In this document: piece by piece, positions 11,659 to 18,728 of the stretch
Position numbering within the stretch: position 1 is the first letter of the stretch
Layout: every line of letters starts with the position of its first letter
Virus record (IMG/VR): IMGVR_UViG_3300049024_000119
Location: 1-40,027 of that record
Origin: a virus
DNA length: 40,027 nucleotides
Strand: one strand, 5' to 3'
The notes under the pieces: generated by a model
What the model was told of the DNA's origin: nothing
Database searches by the model: none
What the model saw: only the letters and a program-made list of their open reading frames with translations
Translations under genes and position numbers: made by a program

Positions 11659-13185
11659 TTGAAAACCGGCGCATCCATCTTCTCACCTGCCCACCTTCGC
11701 TACCTCAAAGCGGTGCGTGGCACCATGCTGCGCAACCTCTCTGGCGAGTATCTGGCCACGGCGCTGGACGGCTTTGAGTCGGGCAATCTCCGCGCCGCTG
11801 CCCAGCTCTGGCAGAGCATGTGCCAGCGGGATGATGTGATCAGCAGCGTGAAGGCCAAGCGCGAGAAAACGGTGAGCCGTCGTGACTGGCAGGTGCTCAC
11901 CAGTGATAACAGTGGCGAGGCCAAACGCCAGGCCAAGGTGCTGGAGGAGTTCTGGAACAATGTGGATGTGGTGAACGCCTTTGATCGCAACCAGCGCGGC
12001 GGCTTTGCCCTGCTGGTCCGGCAGATGATGGAGGCGGTGTCCTTTAAGTACGCCGTGCATCATCTGGTGTGGAAGCCCTCGGCCTCGCAGCTCGGCTGCA
12101 CCTTTGAGTATGTGCCGCTGCATTTCTTTGAGAACCTCACCGGCTCCCTGCGCTTCTGCCCCACGGGCATGGATTATGAGGGCGTGGAGATGAAGCCTGA
12201 AGAGTGGCTGGTGACCTGTGGTGACGGCCTCATGATCGCCGGAAGCATCGGCTACTTCTGCAAGCGCAATGCCCTGGCAGACTGGATGGCCTTCAGTGAC
12301 AAGTTTGGCATGCCGGGCATCCTGGCACGCACCTCGCAGGGTAAGGACACGCCGGGCGGCATTGCCATGGCCGAGGCGGCGGAAAGCTTTGGCCAGGACT
12401 GGACGGCCATTCTGTTTGGCGATGACGGCAGCGGCAAGATCGAGCTGATCACGCCGAGCGGTGGTGCCAGCACGTTGCCCATGCCTGGGCTGATTGAACG
12501 TGTGGACCGCAGGCTGGCTGCGCTGTGGCGCGGCGCGGATCTCAGCAGCATGAGCAGCAGCAAGGGCGAGGGCACCGGAGCCAGCGTGCAGAGCGGCGAG
12601 ACAGATATCCTGGACCAGGATGACGCGCTCATGATCAGCGAGCGGCTCAATGAGATTGATGAGCAGGTGCTGCGCTGGTGGTTCGGCCCCAAGGTCAAGG
12701 TGCGCGCCTACATCCGCCTCATCGCTCCGCAGAGTGAAGATCAGAAGCTGCTGCTCACAGCGGTGGAAACCCTGGTCAAGCTCGGCGCTCCCGTGGCCGT
12801 CAGTGATGTGCTGGAGCGTTTCGGCTTCCCGACCCCCAAGGCAGGTGAGCCGCTGCTGGGTGAGGTCCAGAAGCAAGACGCGGAGACGCGGAGGCTGGCA
12901 GACGCGGAGACGCAGCCCCAGCTCAATGCAGCCATGGATGAAGATCAGTTCCTTCTCGCTGCCGGTCGTCTGCTGGCCCAGGCCTCGCGTGAGGACCGCC
13001 AGAACCTCGTGGATGACCTCCGCAGCATCCTGAGCGCGCCAGAGTCCACCCAGCTCAATGCGCTGGCATCCTTCATTGAGCGCCTGCCTGAAAACATCAG
13101 CCAGGACACTGCCCAGGTCCGTGCCTGGGAAGTCCTTTTCGCCACCGCCATCGCCAATGGCTGGGCATCCGCATCACCAACCTAA
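11659..13185 (+). CDS. Portal protein, Mu gp29-like (DUF935)
   Basis: The frame can be read from GTG at 11641, but that start lies inside repeat copy 2. The TTG at 11659 has the same spacing to the element as the ATG behind copy 3, so I prefer it (508 residues). DUF935 features: MCQRDDVISSVKAKREKTVS followed by RRDWQV; RQMMEAVSFKYAVHHLVWKP; FEYVPLHFFE; and the loading-domain segment DWMAFSDKFGMPGILARTSQ with GKDTPGG. A long C-terminal helix region is usual. It forms the ring at one head vertex through which DNA passes. It is the first gene of the head block. Confidence 0.88.
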   Translation: MKTGASIFSPAHLRYLKAVRGTMLRNLSGEYLATALDGFESGNLRAAAQLWQSMCQRDDVISSVKAKREKTVSRRDWQVLTSDNSGEAKRQAKVLEEFWNNVDVVNAFDRNQRGGFALLVRQMMEAVSFKYAVHHLVWKPSASQLGCTFEYVPLHFFENLTGSLRFCPTGMDYEGVEMKPEEWLVTCGDGLMIAGSIGYFCKRNALADWMAFSDKFGMPGILARTSQGKDTPGGIAMAEAAESFGQDWTAILFGDDGSGKIELITPSGGASTLPMPGLIERVDRRLAALWRGADLSSMSSSKGEGTGASVQSGETDILDQDDALMISERLNEIDEQVLRWWFGPKVKVRAYIRLIAPQSEDQKLLLTAVETLVKLGAPVAVSDVLERFGFPTPKAGEPLLGEVQKQDAETRRLADAETQPQLNAAMDEDQFLLAAGRLLAQASREDRQNLVDDLRSILSAPESTQLNALASFIERLPENISQDTAQVRAWEVLFATAIANGWASASPT

Positions 13186-13198
13186 CCAACATCACGTC

Positions 13199-14596
13199 AT
13201 GACATCTGATCAAGCCATCATCCTTCTCGCCTTTCTCCTTGGAGGCCCTCTCCTCTTTCTAGTCATCATCTTCGTTTTGCCTTCTTTCGTTAAGGACGTT
13301 GAGAAGGAGCTGAATAAGCCACACTGCGACCGCCGAACCCGCATCAATGCCAAGGCTCCTGAGCATCCCATGATGTTCGCGCCAGGGGTGAGCCTTCAGC
13401 TCAATGCGGACGGCACCTTGCCGGAGTGGATCCAGATCGCCCCGTTTGGCGAGCACCCCACACGCGACAAGCGGGCGGTGCAGCGCTTCAATGCGGAGGC
13501 AGCAGATCAGGTCATCTCCTGGTTTAACTTCTGGCCGCGCCGCATCGCCCGGCTCGCCAATCTCAACGCCATCAAGGTCTGGGTGGGGCACCCTGACTTC
13601 GCGCCGACTGAATGGCCTGAGCGCATTGACCTGGGCAGCGTGGTGGAGCTGAAGGCGGACGACAAAGGTCTGAATGCCCGCATTGAATGGAACGCGGATG
13701 CCATGGCGCATGTGACCAAGAACAAGTTCCCATCCGTGGCCTGGGACTGCGATGTCATCAGTGATGGCGTGGAAGTGCCAGCCATGCTGTGGAGCGTGGG
13801 CATGACCAACCGGCCGAACATCAAGAGTGTTCACCCCGTCATCAATGCAGCCGGTGAGATGGACGGCGAGGAGATGGATGCGGAAGATCCTCAAGAGGAG
13901 TCCGCGCCAGAGTCCGCCCCTGCCACCAACCTCATGGCCAAGGTCAAGGCTCTGCTCATCCAGGCCGGTCTGGTCAAGGAGTCGGACTCGGATGATGCAC
14001 TCCTCAGCGGCGTCAGCAGCATGATCAGCTCCATCGTCTGGAAGCGCGAGGAAGAAGCCCGCCGCAAGACGGAGCTGGAGACCATCCGCACCGCGCTGAA
14101 TGCCGTGGCAGATGTGGCGGACGCGCCTGATACCGCGCTGCCGGAAATGCTCATCACCCAGCTCAATGCCACCGTGAGTGAGCGTGCCACGCTGACGGAG
14201 CGCATCAATGCTCTCACCACGGATCTTGCCCATGAACGTGCCGAGCGCATCAACGCCATCGTGGAGCGCGCCCTGGAGACGGGCCGCATCAACAAGGCGG
14301 GTGAGGAAGCTCTGCGCACGCAGCTCAATGCGGATCTGACCAAGGGTCTGGAAGAGATGCTTGCACGGCCCGTGCAGCTCAACACCAAGCCCCTCAGCAT
14401 CGGCAGCTGCAAGCCTGCCATCATGGAGGCGGCGGAGCGTGCCACGCGGCTCAATGCCTGGCTGGATGACTACCAGCAGAAGAACCAGTGCGACCGCCAG
14501 GCTGCCTGGACAGCCAGTGAAGCTGACCCGCAGATGAAGAGCATCCATGAGGCCATGAAGGCCGCTGACCAGGCCCGCACCGCCAGCGTCGAGTAA
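13199..14596 (+). CDS. Mu I-like head maturation protease/scaffold with N-terminal membrane helix
   Basis: The 465-residue product begins MTSDQAIILLAFLLGGPLLF and has a membrane helix at 8-31, which is not expected for this family. The protease part (about 65-225) matches Mu-like I proteins: LPEWIQIAPFGEHP, IKVWVGHPDFAP, GLNARIEWNADAMAHV, FPSVAWDCDV and MLWSVGMTNRPNIKS. A long acidic, helical C-terminal part (230-465) serves as scaffold in relatives. The protein would direct prohead assembly and be cleaved during maturation. An internal ATG-ATG at 13370 would remove the membrane helix. Confidence 0.85.
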   Translation: MTSDQAIILLAFLLGGPLLFLVIIFVLPSFVKDVEKELNKPHCDRRTRINAKAPEHPMMFAPGVSLQLNADGTLPEWIQIAPFGEHPTRDKRAVQRFNAEAADQVISWFNFWPRRIARLANLNAIKVWVGHPDFAPTEWPERIDLGSVVELKADDKGLNARIEWNADAMAHVTKNKFPSVAWDCDVISDGVEVPAMLWSVGMTNRPNIKSVHPVINAAGEMDGEEMDAEDPQEESAPESAPATNLMAKVKALLIQAGLVKESDSDDALLSGVSSMISSIVWKREEEARRKTELETIRTALNAVADVADAPDTALPEMLITQLNATVSERATLTERINALTTDLAHERAERINAIVERALETGRINKAGEEALRTQLNADLTKGLEEMLARPVQLNTKPLSIGSCKPAIMEAAERATRLNAWLDDYQQKNQCDRQAAWTASEADPQMKSIHEAMKAADQARTASVE

Positions 14597-14641
14597 TCAC
14601 CGCCACAAGGCACATCCACCAACACCAACGCACCCACCATC

Positions 14642-15061
14642 ATGGCAAACAAAACCAATGCCCAATTGCAGCAAGAGTTGAATGACGCTCTTGCCAAGAT
14701 CCTCGCTCTTGAGTCATCCGACAATGCCACGCTGCTTGCGCAGATCGCGGAGCTGAATGGCAAGTATACCACACTGGAGACGACCCATAACAGGATGGTC
14801 ACAGAGCATGAGTCTCTGAAGGTCCGCCTTTCAGAAACGGAAGCTCGCAAGGCTGAACTGGAGCGCGTGATCTCGGGCTTGCAGTCGCAGACATCCAACG
14901 TCGCCGAGCTGAAACCAGAGATCCCGCTCTCCGAAGATGAAGCGTTGATACGCGAGAAGATCCGCGCCGGTCTCGCACGGTCCCAGGCCATCGAGGTCAT
15001 CGCCAACCAAAAGGCCGAGGACGAAGCTGCTAAGAAGGCTGACGACCAAGCCAGCGCCTGA
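14642..15061 (+). CDS. Coiled-coil protein of the head block
   Basis: The 139-residue product starts MANKTNAQLQQELNDALAKI and is a long coiled coil to about residue 90. A conserved-looking C-terminal segment follows, LSEDEALIREKIRAGLARSQ then AIEVIANQKAEDEA. A similar segment occurs in small proteins of other Mu-like phages. A scaffold accessory role between the protease and the decoration protein is plausible from position. It has a short A/C-rich leader and no clear Shine-Dalgarno sequence. Confidence 0.65.
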   Translation: MANKTNAQLQQELNDALAKILALESSDNATLLAQIAELNGKYTTLETTHNRMVTEHESLKVRLSETEARKAELERVISGLQSQTSNVAELKPEIPLSEDEALIREKIRAGLARSQAIEVIANQKAEDEAAKKADDQASA

Positions 15062-15141
15062 CACGCGAACCCTTTGCCCCAAGGCATCCCGCTTTGAGGC
15101 AGTCCAAGAAACCAGAAACACACACCCCACTACCCACCCCA

Positions 15142-15774
15142 ATGAAAAGTATGAACCTGATCCTGGGCTGCCTCATCCTCGCAGCTCTTCTCCTGCCGCT
15201 GGCTTTGCTGGCCTGGCAGTCCCTGCCATCCCTCCCCTCGCTGCGCAGCCTGCGCCGTGCATGCGGTCTGCATGTCGGCCTGATGCGCCTCAATGCGCTC
15301 ACGGACGGCACCCATGCCACGGGCCGCATCGGCCATCTGCTGGCGGATGCCGCGCTCACCACGCGCTATCTGCTGGTGAAGTCCGGCAGTGATGCCAGTC
15401 ACTTCGCCGCCTGCGGAGCGGGTGATAAACCACTCGGCATCTGCATGGATGAACCCTCTGCCGCTGAAGAGCCTGCCACGGTCCAGTTCCTCGGGGCTGT
15501 GCCTGGCACGGTGCTCATGGTCGGCAGTGAGGCCATCGCAGCCGGCGCGGATGTCTTCACCGCTGCCTCGGGCAAGGTGCAGGATGAGCCTGCTTCTGTG
15601 GGGACTTACTACCGCGTGGGCCGCGCTGTCACGGCCTGCACCGGAGACGGCCTGACCTTTGAGGTGGTGCCCTGCCTGCCTCAGCTCACCAAGGTCATCG
15701 CCAATGCCTCCACCCTGGCCCAGACGCAGGCCGCCATGGTGAACAGCGCCACCGTCATCGTGCTCGGCTCCTGA
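15142..15774 (+). CDS. Capsid decoration-like protein (DUF2190-like) with N-terminal membrane segment
   Basis: I start it at the ATG at 15142 (MKSMNLILGCLILAALLLPL); an upstream TTG at 15094 is also open. Residues 4-25 are strongly hydrophobic. From about 65 on it follows the DUF2190/capsid-cement pattern: RYLLVKSGSDASHFAACGAG, DKPLGICMDEPSA, VQFLGAVPGT, ADVFTAASGKVQDEPASVGT and YYRVGRAVTACTGDGLTFEV. Such proteins stabilise the expanded head. The hydrophobic leader is unexpected; a start at the ATG at 15283 would remove it. It lies just before the major capsid gene, as usual for this role. Confidence 0.7.
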   Translation: MKSMNLILGCLILAALLLPLALLAWQSLPSLPSLRSLRRACGLHVGLMRLNALTDGTHATGRIGHLLADAALTTRYLLVKSGSDASHFAACGAGDKPLGICMDEPSAAEEPATVQFLGAVPGTVLMVGSEAIAAGADVFTAASGKVQDEPASVGTYYRVGRAVTACTGDGLTFEVVPCLPQLTKVIANASTLAQTQAAMVNSATVIVLGS

Positions 15775-15832
15775 GCCTGATCATTCCTAGCAACCGCGAA
15801 CTAACAACAGCGAACCAAGAATACTCATCGAA

Positions 15833-16867
15833 ATGAAAATCAACAAGCAGGCCCGCGCGGCCCTCATGCGCAGAAACCTTCACGCCCTCATCAATGCGGC
15901 GGATGCTGCCACCCTGAACTATGCCCCGTCTTACTCTGGCGCCCATCGCCATGGCGAGATCACGGAGTTGAACGCGGATCTTCTCACCGAAGGCACCTAC
16001 CGTGAAGCCCTGACCACCTATGCCGTGGGTTACCCCGGTGTGGACTTCAGCGCGGATCTGGAAGCCCTGGCCCCGGCTGTGCAGGTGGCAAATCGCTTCG
16101 ATTACAAAGCCTGGGACAATGCCGAGGTCTTCTACTCCGAGCTGAGTGATGACCTCCGCTCTCCCGGTGGTGACTTCAAGTCCGTGGAGTACACGAACGA
16201 GGAGATCAGCGCCAAGACCGCCAACCGTGGACTCATGGTCTGCGTGGATCGTGATCAGGTGAAGGGCATGCCGAACTGGGAGCAGCAGTACACCCGCATG
16301 CTACTCACCCGTCTGCGTCTGAACCAGCTCCGCCGTGCCATCACCCTGCTCTCCGCCGCCGCCACCAACGCGGACAAGACCTGGGACACCAGCGCTGGCA
16401 AGGATCCGGATCAGGATGTGATGACTGACATCGTCACTGCCCACACGGCAGCTGGTGTGCGCCCCAACCGCGTGGCCTATGGCCCCACGGCCTGGAGCAA
16501 GCGCGTGCTGGCTCATCGTGCGCAGAACACCGCAGGCGGCTTTGCCAGCGCAGGCATGACCGCTCAGCAGGTGGCCCAGTTCCTCGGGGTCGAGCAGGCG
16601 CTCATCTGCGAGGCACGCTACTCCACCAGCAGCAGTGCCAAGTCCGCCGTCCTGGCAAACCTGGTGCTGATGTACAATGCCCTCAGCGGTGCCACCGTGG
16701 AGGATCCAAGCAACATCAAGCGCTTCTGGAGTCCGTGTGACAACGGCCTGGAGCTGATGGTGCACCAGTGGGAGATCGGTCCCAAGAAGATGTGCATCGC
16801 CGTGGAGCTGTATGAGCTGATGAAGATCACCAGCACCCTCGGAATCCGCAAGCAGACCATCAGCTAA
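15833..16867 (+). CDS. Major capsid protein (HK97-fold, Mu-like)
   Basis: The 344-residue product (MKINKQARAALMRRNLHALI) lies after protease and decoration genes, the fixed place of the capsid gene. Features fit: a helical N-terminal arm with no delta-domain (normal when the scaffold is separate), an E-loop-like stretch around YSELSDDLRSPGGDFKSVEY, the spine helix NWEQQYTRMLLTRLRLNQLR, the A-domain stretch ALICEARYSTSSSA, and a C-terminal strand region. It forms the icosahedral shell. A strong hairpin follows the gene, which may stabilise or limit its transcript. Confidence 0.82.
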   Translation: MKINKQARAALMRRNLHALINAADAATLNYAPSYSGAHRHGEITELNADLLTEGTYREALTTYAVGYPGVDFSADLEALAPAVQVANRFDYKAWDNAEVFYSELSDDLRSPGGDFKSVEYTNEEISAKTANRGLMVCVDRDQVKGMPNWEQQYTRMLLTRLRLNQLRRAITLLSAAATNADKTWDTSAGKDPDQDVMTDIVTAHTAAGVRPNRVAYGPTAWSKRVLAHRAQNTAGGFASAGMTAQQVAQFLGVEQALICEARYSTSSSAKSAVLANLVLMYNALSGATVEDPSNIKRFWSPCDNGLELMVHQWEIGPKKMCIAVELYELMKITSTLGIRKQTIS

Positions 16868-16898
16868 GGCACGCCGCTGTTAGCTGCGCGTTCAAACC

Positions 16899-16927
16899 CT
16901 GCGCATCGCCCCCGTGGCGGTGCGCAG
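16899..16927 (+). terminator. Strong hairpin after the capsid gene
   Basis: CTGCGCATCGCC pairs with GGCGGTGCGCAG as a 12-bp stem with one G-T wobble around the loop CCCGT. Only TCTTG follows, so it is not a classical intrinsic terminator. It may act as a partial terminator or as a 3' stabiliser of capsid mRNA. Confidence 0.55.
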
Positions 16928-16959
16928 TCTTGAGCGAAGCCAGACCCGGAGGCCAAGCC

Positions 16960-17003
16960 GTTGACGGTCGTTTGCCGTTGTTGACGATTGTTTGCGGTGG
17001 TTT
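16960..17003 (-). repeat. Decamer array D (inverted orientation)
   Basis: Four exact 10-bp units on the plus strand: TTGACGGTCG, TTTGCCGTTG, TTGACGATTG, TTTGCGGTGG. They are the reverse complement of the units in arrays C, E, F and H. It is the only array in this orientation and lies upstream of the gene at 17026, whose other side has forward array E. Confidence 0.85.
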
Positions 17004-17025
17004 CCCAAACCCAAAGACCACGACC

Positions 17026-17568
17026 ATGAAACCCACCCAAGGCAGAACCGTTCTCTATATCCTTTCTGAAGACGATGTGCGCAGCATCGAAACCCAGCGC
17101 CAGGCACTCATTGATTTGATGGGTGGACTCATCAAGCGAGAGCAGATTGGCATGCCGGTCAAAGCGGGGGGCATCCTGCCAATGATCATCACCCACGTTG
17201 AATCTGCCGAGCTTGTGAACGGCAAGGTCATCTTGGATGGAACAGACCAGCACTGGGTAGTCTCCAGCCAGCTCGATAGCACCAAGCGTGGTGCTGGCAC
17301 CTGGCACTGGCCTGAAGTGGCAAAGCCTGCTTCTGATTACGTCAGCAAGTGCTGGGAGCAGGTGCAAGCCGTCACGCCAAGGCGGCATCCCATCCATGAC
17401 ACTGAGACGCTTGCAGGCATCCTGCATGATGCGCACGCTGGCGCCACGATGCATGCTGATGTGAAGGCTATTCTGCTGTGGCAAGGTAAGGTCCGGAAGT
17501 CTGAGTACATCAACGAGTGTCAAGCATGGCGTCATGTGGCCACCATTGCGGCTAAAGCGCTCTCCTGA
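17026..17568 (+). CDS. Hypothetical protein inserted in the head block
   Basis: The 180-residue product begins MKPTQGRTVLYILSEDDVRS. It has a mixed alpha/beta pattern with LPMIITHVESAELVNGKVIL, DGTDQHWVVSSQL and AGILHDAHAGATMHADVKAI. No family recognised. It is not part of the standard Mu-like head set and sits between capsid and DUF1320 genes, bracketed by decamer arrays in opposite orientations (D and E). This suggests an accessory (moron) gene gained separately. Confidence 0.68.
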   Translation: MKPTQGRTVLYILSEDDVRSIETQRQALIDLMGGLIKREQIGMPVKAGGILPMIITHVESAELVNGKVILDGTDQHWVVSSQLDSTKRGAGTWHWPEVAKPASDYVSKCWEQVQAVTPRRHPIHDTETLAGILHDAHAGATMHADVKAILLWQGKVRKSEYINECQAWRHVATIAAKALS

Positions 17569-17580
17569 ACAGCCTTCAGT

Positions 17581-17625
17581 GAAACCACTGTAAACCACCG
17601 TCAACCATTGCCAGCAACCGCCAAC
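17581..17625 (+). repeat. Decamer array E
   Basis: Units GAAACCACTG, TAAACCACCG, TCAACCATTG, CCAGCAACCG, then CCAAC. The array is followed by TTTCCCCTCCGCC and the ATG at 17639, so it forms the leader of the DUF1320-like gene. Confidence 0.85.
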
Positions 17626-17638
17626 TTTCCCCTCCGCC

Positions 17639-18109
17639 ATGCCCTGGATCACTCCCACTCTCGAACAATGCCAGCAGCGCATCACGGGCGCGGAATGGCA
17701 GTCCCTGCATCGTGCGGCCACACTGGCCGGGCAGGATGGCGAGCAGATGGCCCAGGATGTCATCACGAACATCGTCACGCGGATCCGTGGTCGCGTGGCA
17801 GCCAGGCCGGAGAACCAGCTCGGCGCCGAGGGCACCATCCCGGATGAGCTGATGACCTGCTTCCTGGCGCTGTGGGTCTACGACTTCATCACGCGTCTGC
17901 CGAACATGCGCACGCTGCTGGATGACCGTCGCCTCGAAGCCTGGAAGACCGCTGAGAGCGAGCTGCGCCATGTGGCCGAGGGCAAGATCAAGATCGTCCA
18001 GCCCATCACCCCCGCCGCCCCCGAACTGCAGGCCACTGCAGGCACCGTGCAAGTCCTCAGCAAAACCACCCGCCGCGTCACCCGTGATGGTGTCAGCGGC
18101 CTCTTTTGA
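17639..18109 (+). CDS. Head-tail connector-type protein, Mu gp36-like (DUF1320)
   Basis: The 156-residue product (MPWITPTLEQCQQRITGAEW) has the helical DUF1320 plan: an N-terminal helix pair, EQMAQDVITNIVTRIRGRVA in place of the usual D-x-x-I-D-x-Y-L, PDELMTCFLALWVYDFITRL, then DRRLEAWKTAESELRHVAEG and KIKI. Proteins of this class form the ring below the portal. Its place after the capsid gene supports the call. The C-terminal 35 residues are Pro/Thr/Ser rich. It ends 4 bases before the next start. Confidence 0.75.
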   Translation: MPWITPTLEQCQQRITGAEWQSLHRAATLAGQDGEQMAQDVITNIVTRIRGRVAARPENQLGAEGTIPDELMTCFLALWVYDFITRLPNMRTLLDDRRLEAWKTAESELRHVAEGKIKIVQPITPAAPELQATAGTVQVLSKTTRRVTRDGVSGLF

Positions 18110-18113
18110 TTTT

Positions 18114-18681
18114 ATGCGCGAAGTGGCTGCTCTCTATGTTCGCTCAGATTCAGTTTATAAGCTGATGCCTGGGGTGGATTGTTGGGATGCTGAGAGAGAT
18201 GCGAGACAATATGATGGTCCGGCTCCTGTGGTAGCTCATCCTCCGTGCCGGCTTTGGGGCCGTCTGACACACTTCTCAAAAGCAGACCCCTCTGAACGTG
18301 AACTGGCTCATCACGCGGTGCAGCGGGCCCGGCTTTTTGGCGGCGTCGTGGAGCATCCTGCATATTCACGTTTGTGGGCCGTGATGGGGTTGCCATTGCC
18401 TGGGGAAACCAGGGATTCATGGGGGGGGGGTGAGCATTGCGCTCAATCAATTTGCATTTGGTCATCAGTGCTTGAAGCCCACATGGCTTTACATTGTTGG
18501 ATGTGCCGAACTTCCGACACTGCCTGTGGAAATGGGCAAACCCGAATACTGCATTGCACGGTCCCGGGGATCAAAGCTGCTGCATGTCACAAAAGCAAAG
18601 CGCGAACATACGCCTCCCGCCTTCGCTGCATGGTTGGTCGAAACTGCACGCCGCTGCTTCTCTTCTGACAAACAATCGTAA
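18114..18681 (+). pseudogene. Conserved phage HPPC-motif protein, split at a G10 tract
   Basis: The first frame gives MREVAALYVRSDSVYKLMPG, VDCWDAERDARQYDGPAPVV, AHPPCRLWGRLTHFSKADPS, then VVEHPAYSRLWAVMGLPLPG and DSWGGG. The rest of the family pattern, LNQFAFGHQCLKPTWLYIVG and KAKREHTPPAFAAWLVETAR, lies in the +1 frame starting in the G-tract at 18421-18430. With nine Gs the protein would be continuous (188 residues). The family is common in phages but its function is not established; HPPC recalls the P-P-C/P-P-Y loop of DNA methyltransferases, a weak hint. Codon use is more AT-rich than in its neighbours, suggesting recent acquisition. The C-terminus S-D-K-Q-S and the stop lie in array F. 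Confidence 0.8.
18421..18430 (+). repeat. G10 homopolymer tract
   Basis: Ten consecutive G residues in coding sequence, between GATTCAT and TGAGC. It is the longest mononucleotide run I saw. It is exactly where the reading frame of the HPPC-motif gene must change by +1. Confidence 0.95.
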
Positions 18682-18715
18682 ACCACCGTCAACCACCGCA
18701 AACAACTGTCAACGG
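18670..18715 (+). repeat. Decamer array F
   Basis: Units AACAATCGTA, AACCACCGTC, AACCACCGCA, AACAACTGTC, then AACGG, followed by CTCCTTCCTCCCC and the GTG start at 18729. The stop codon of the upstream gene lies inside the first unit. Confidence 0.9.
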
Positions 18716-18728
18716 CTCCTTCCTCCCC

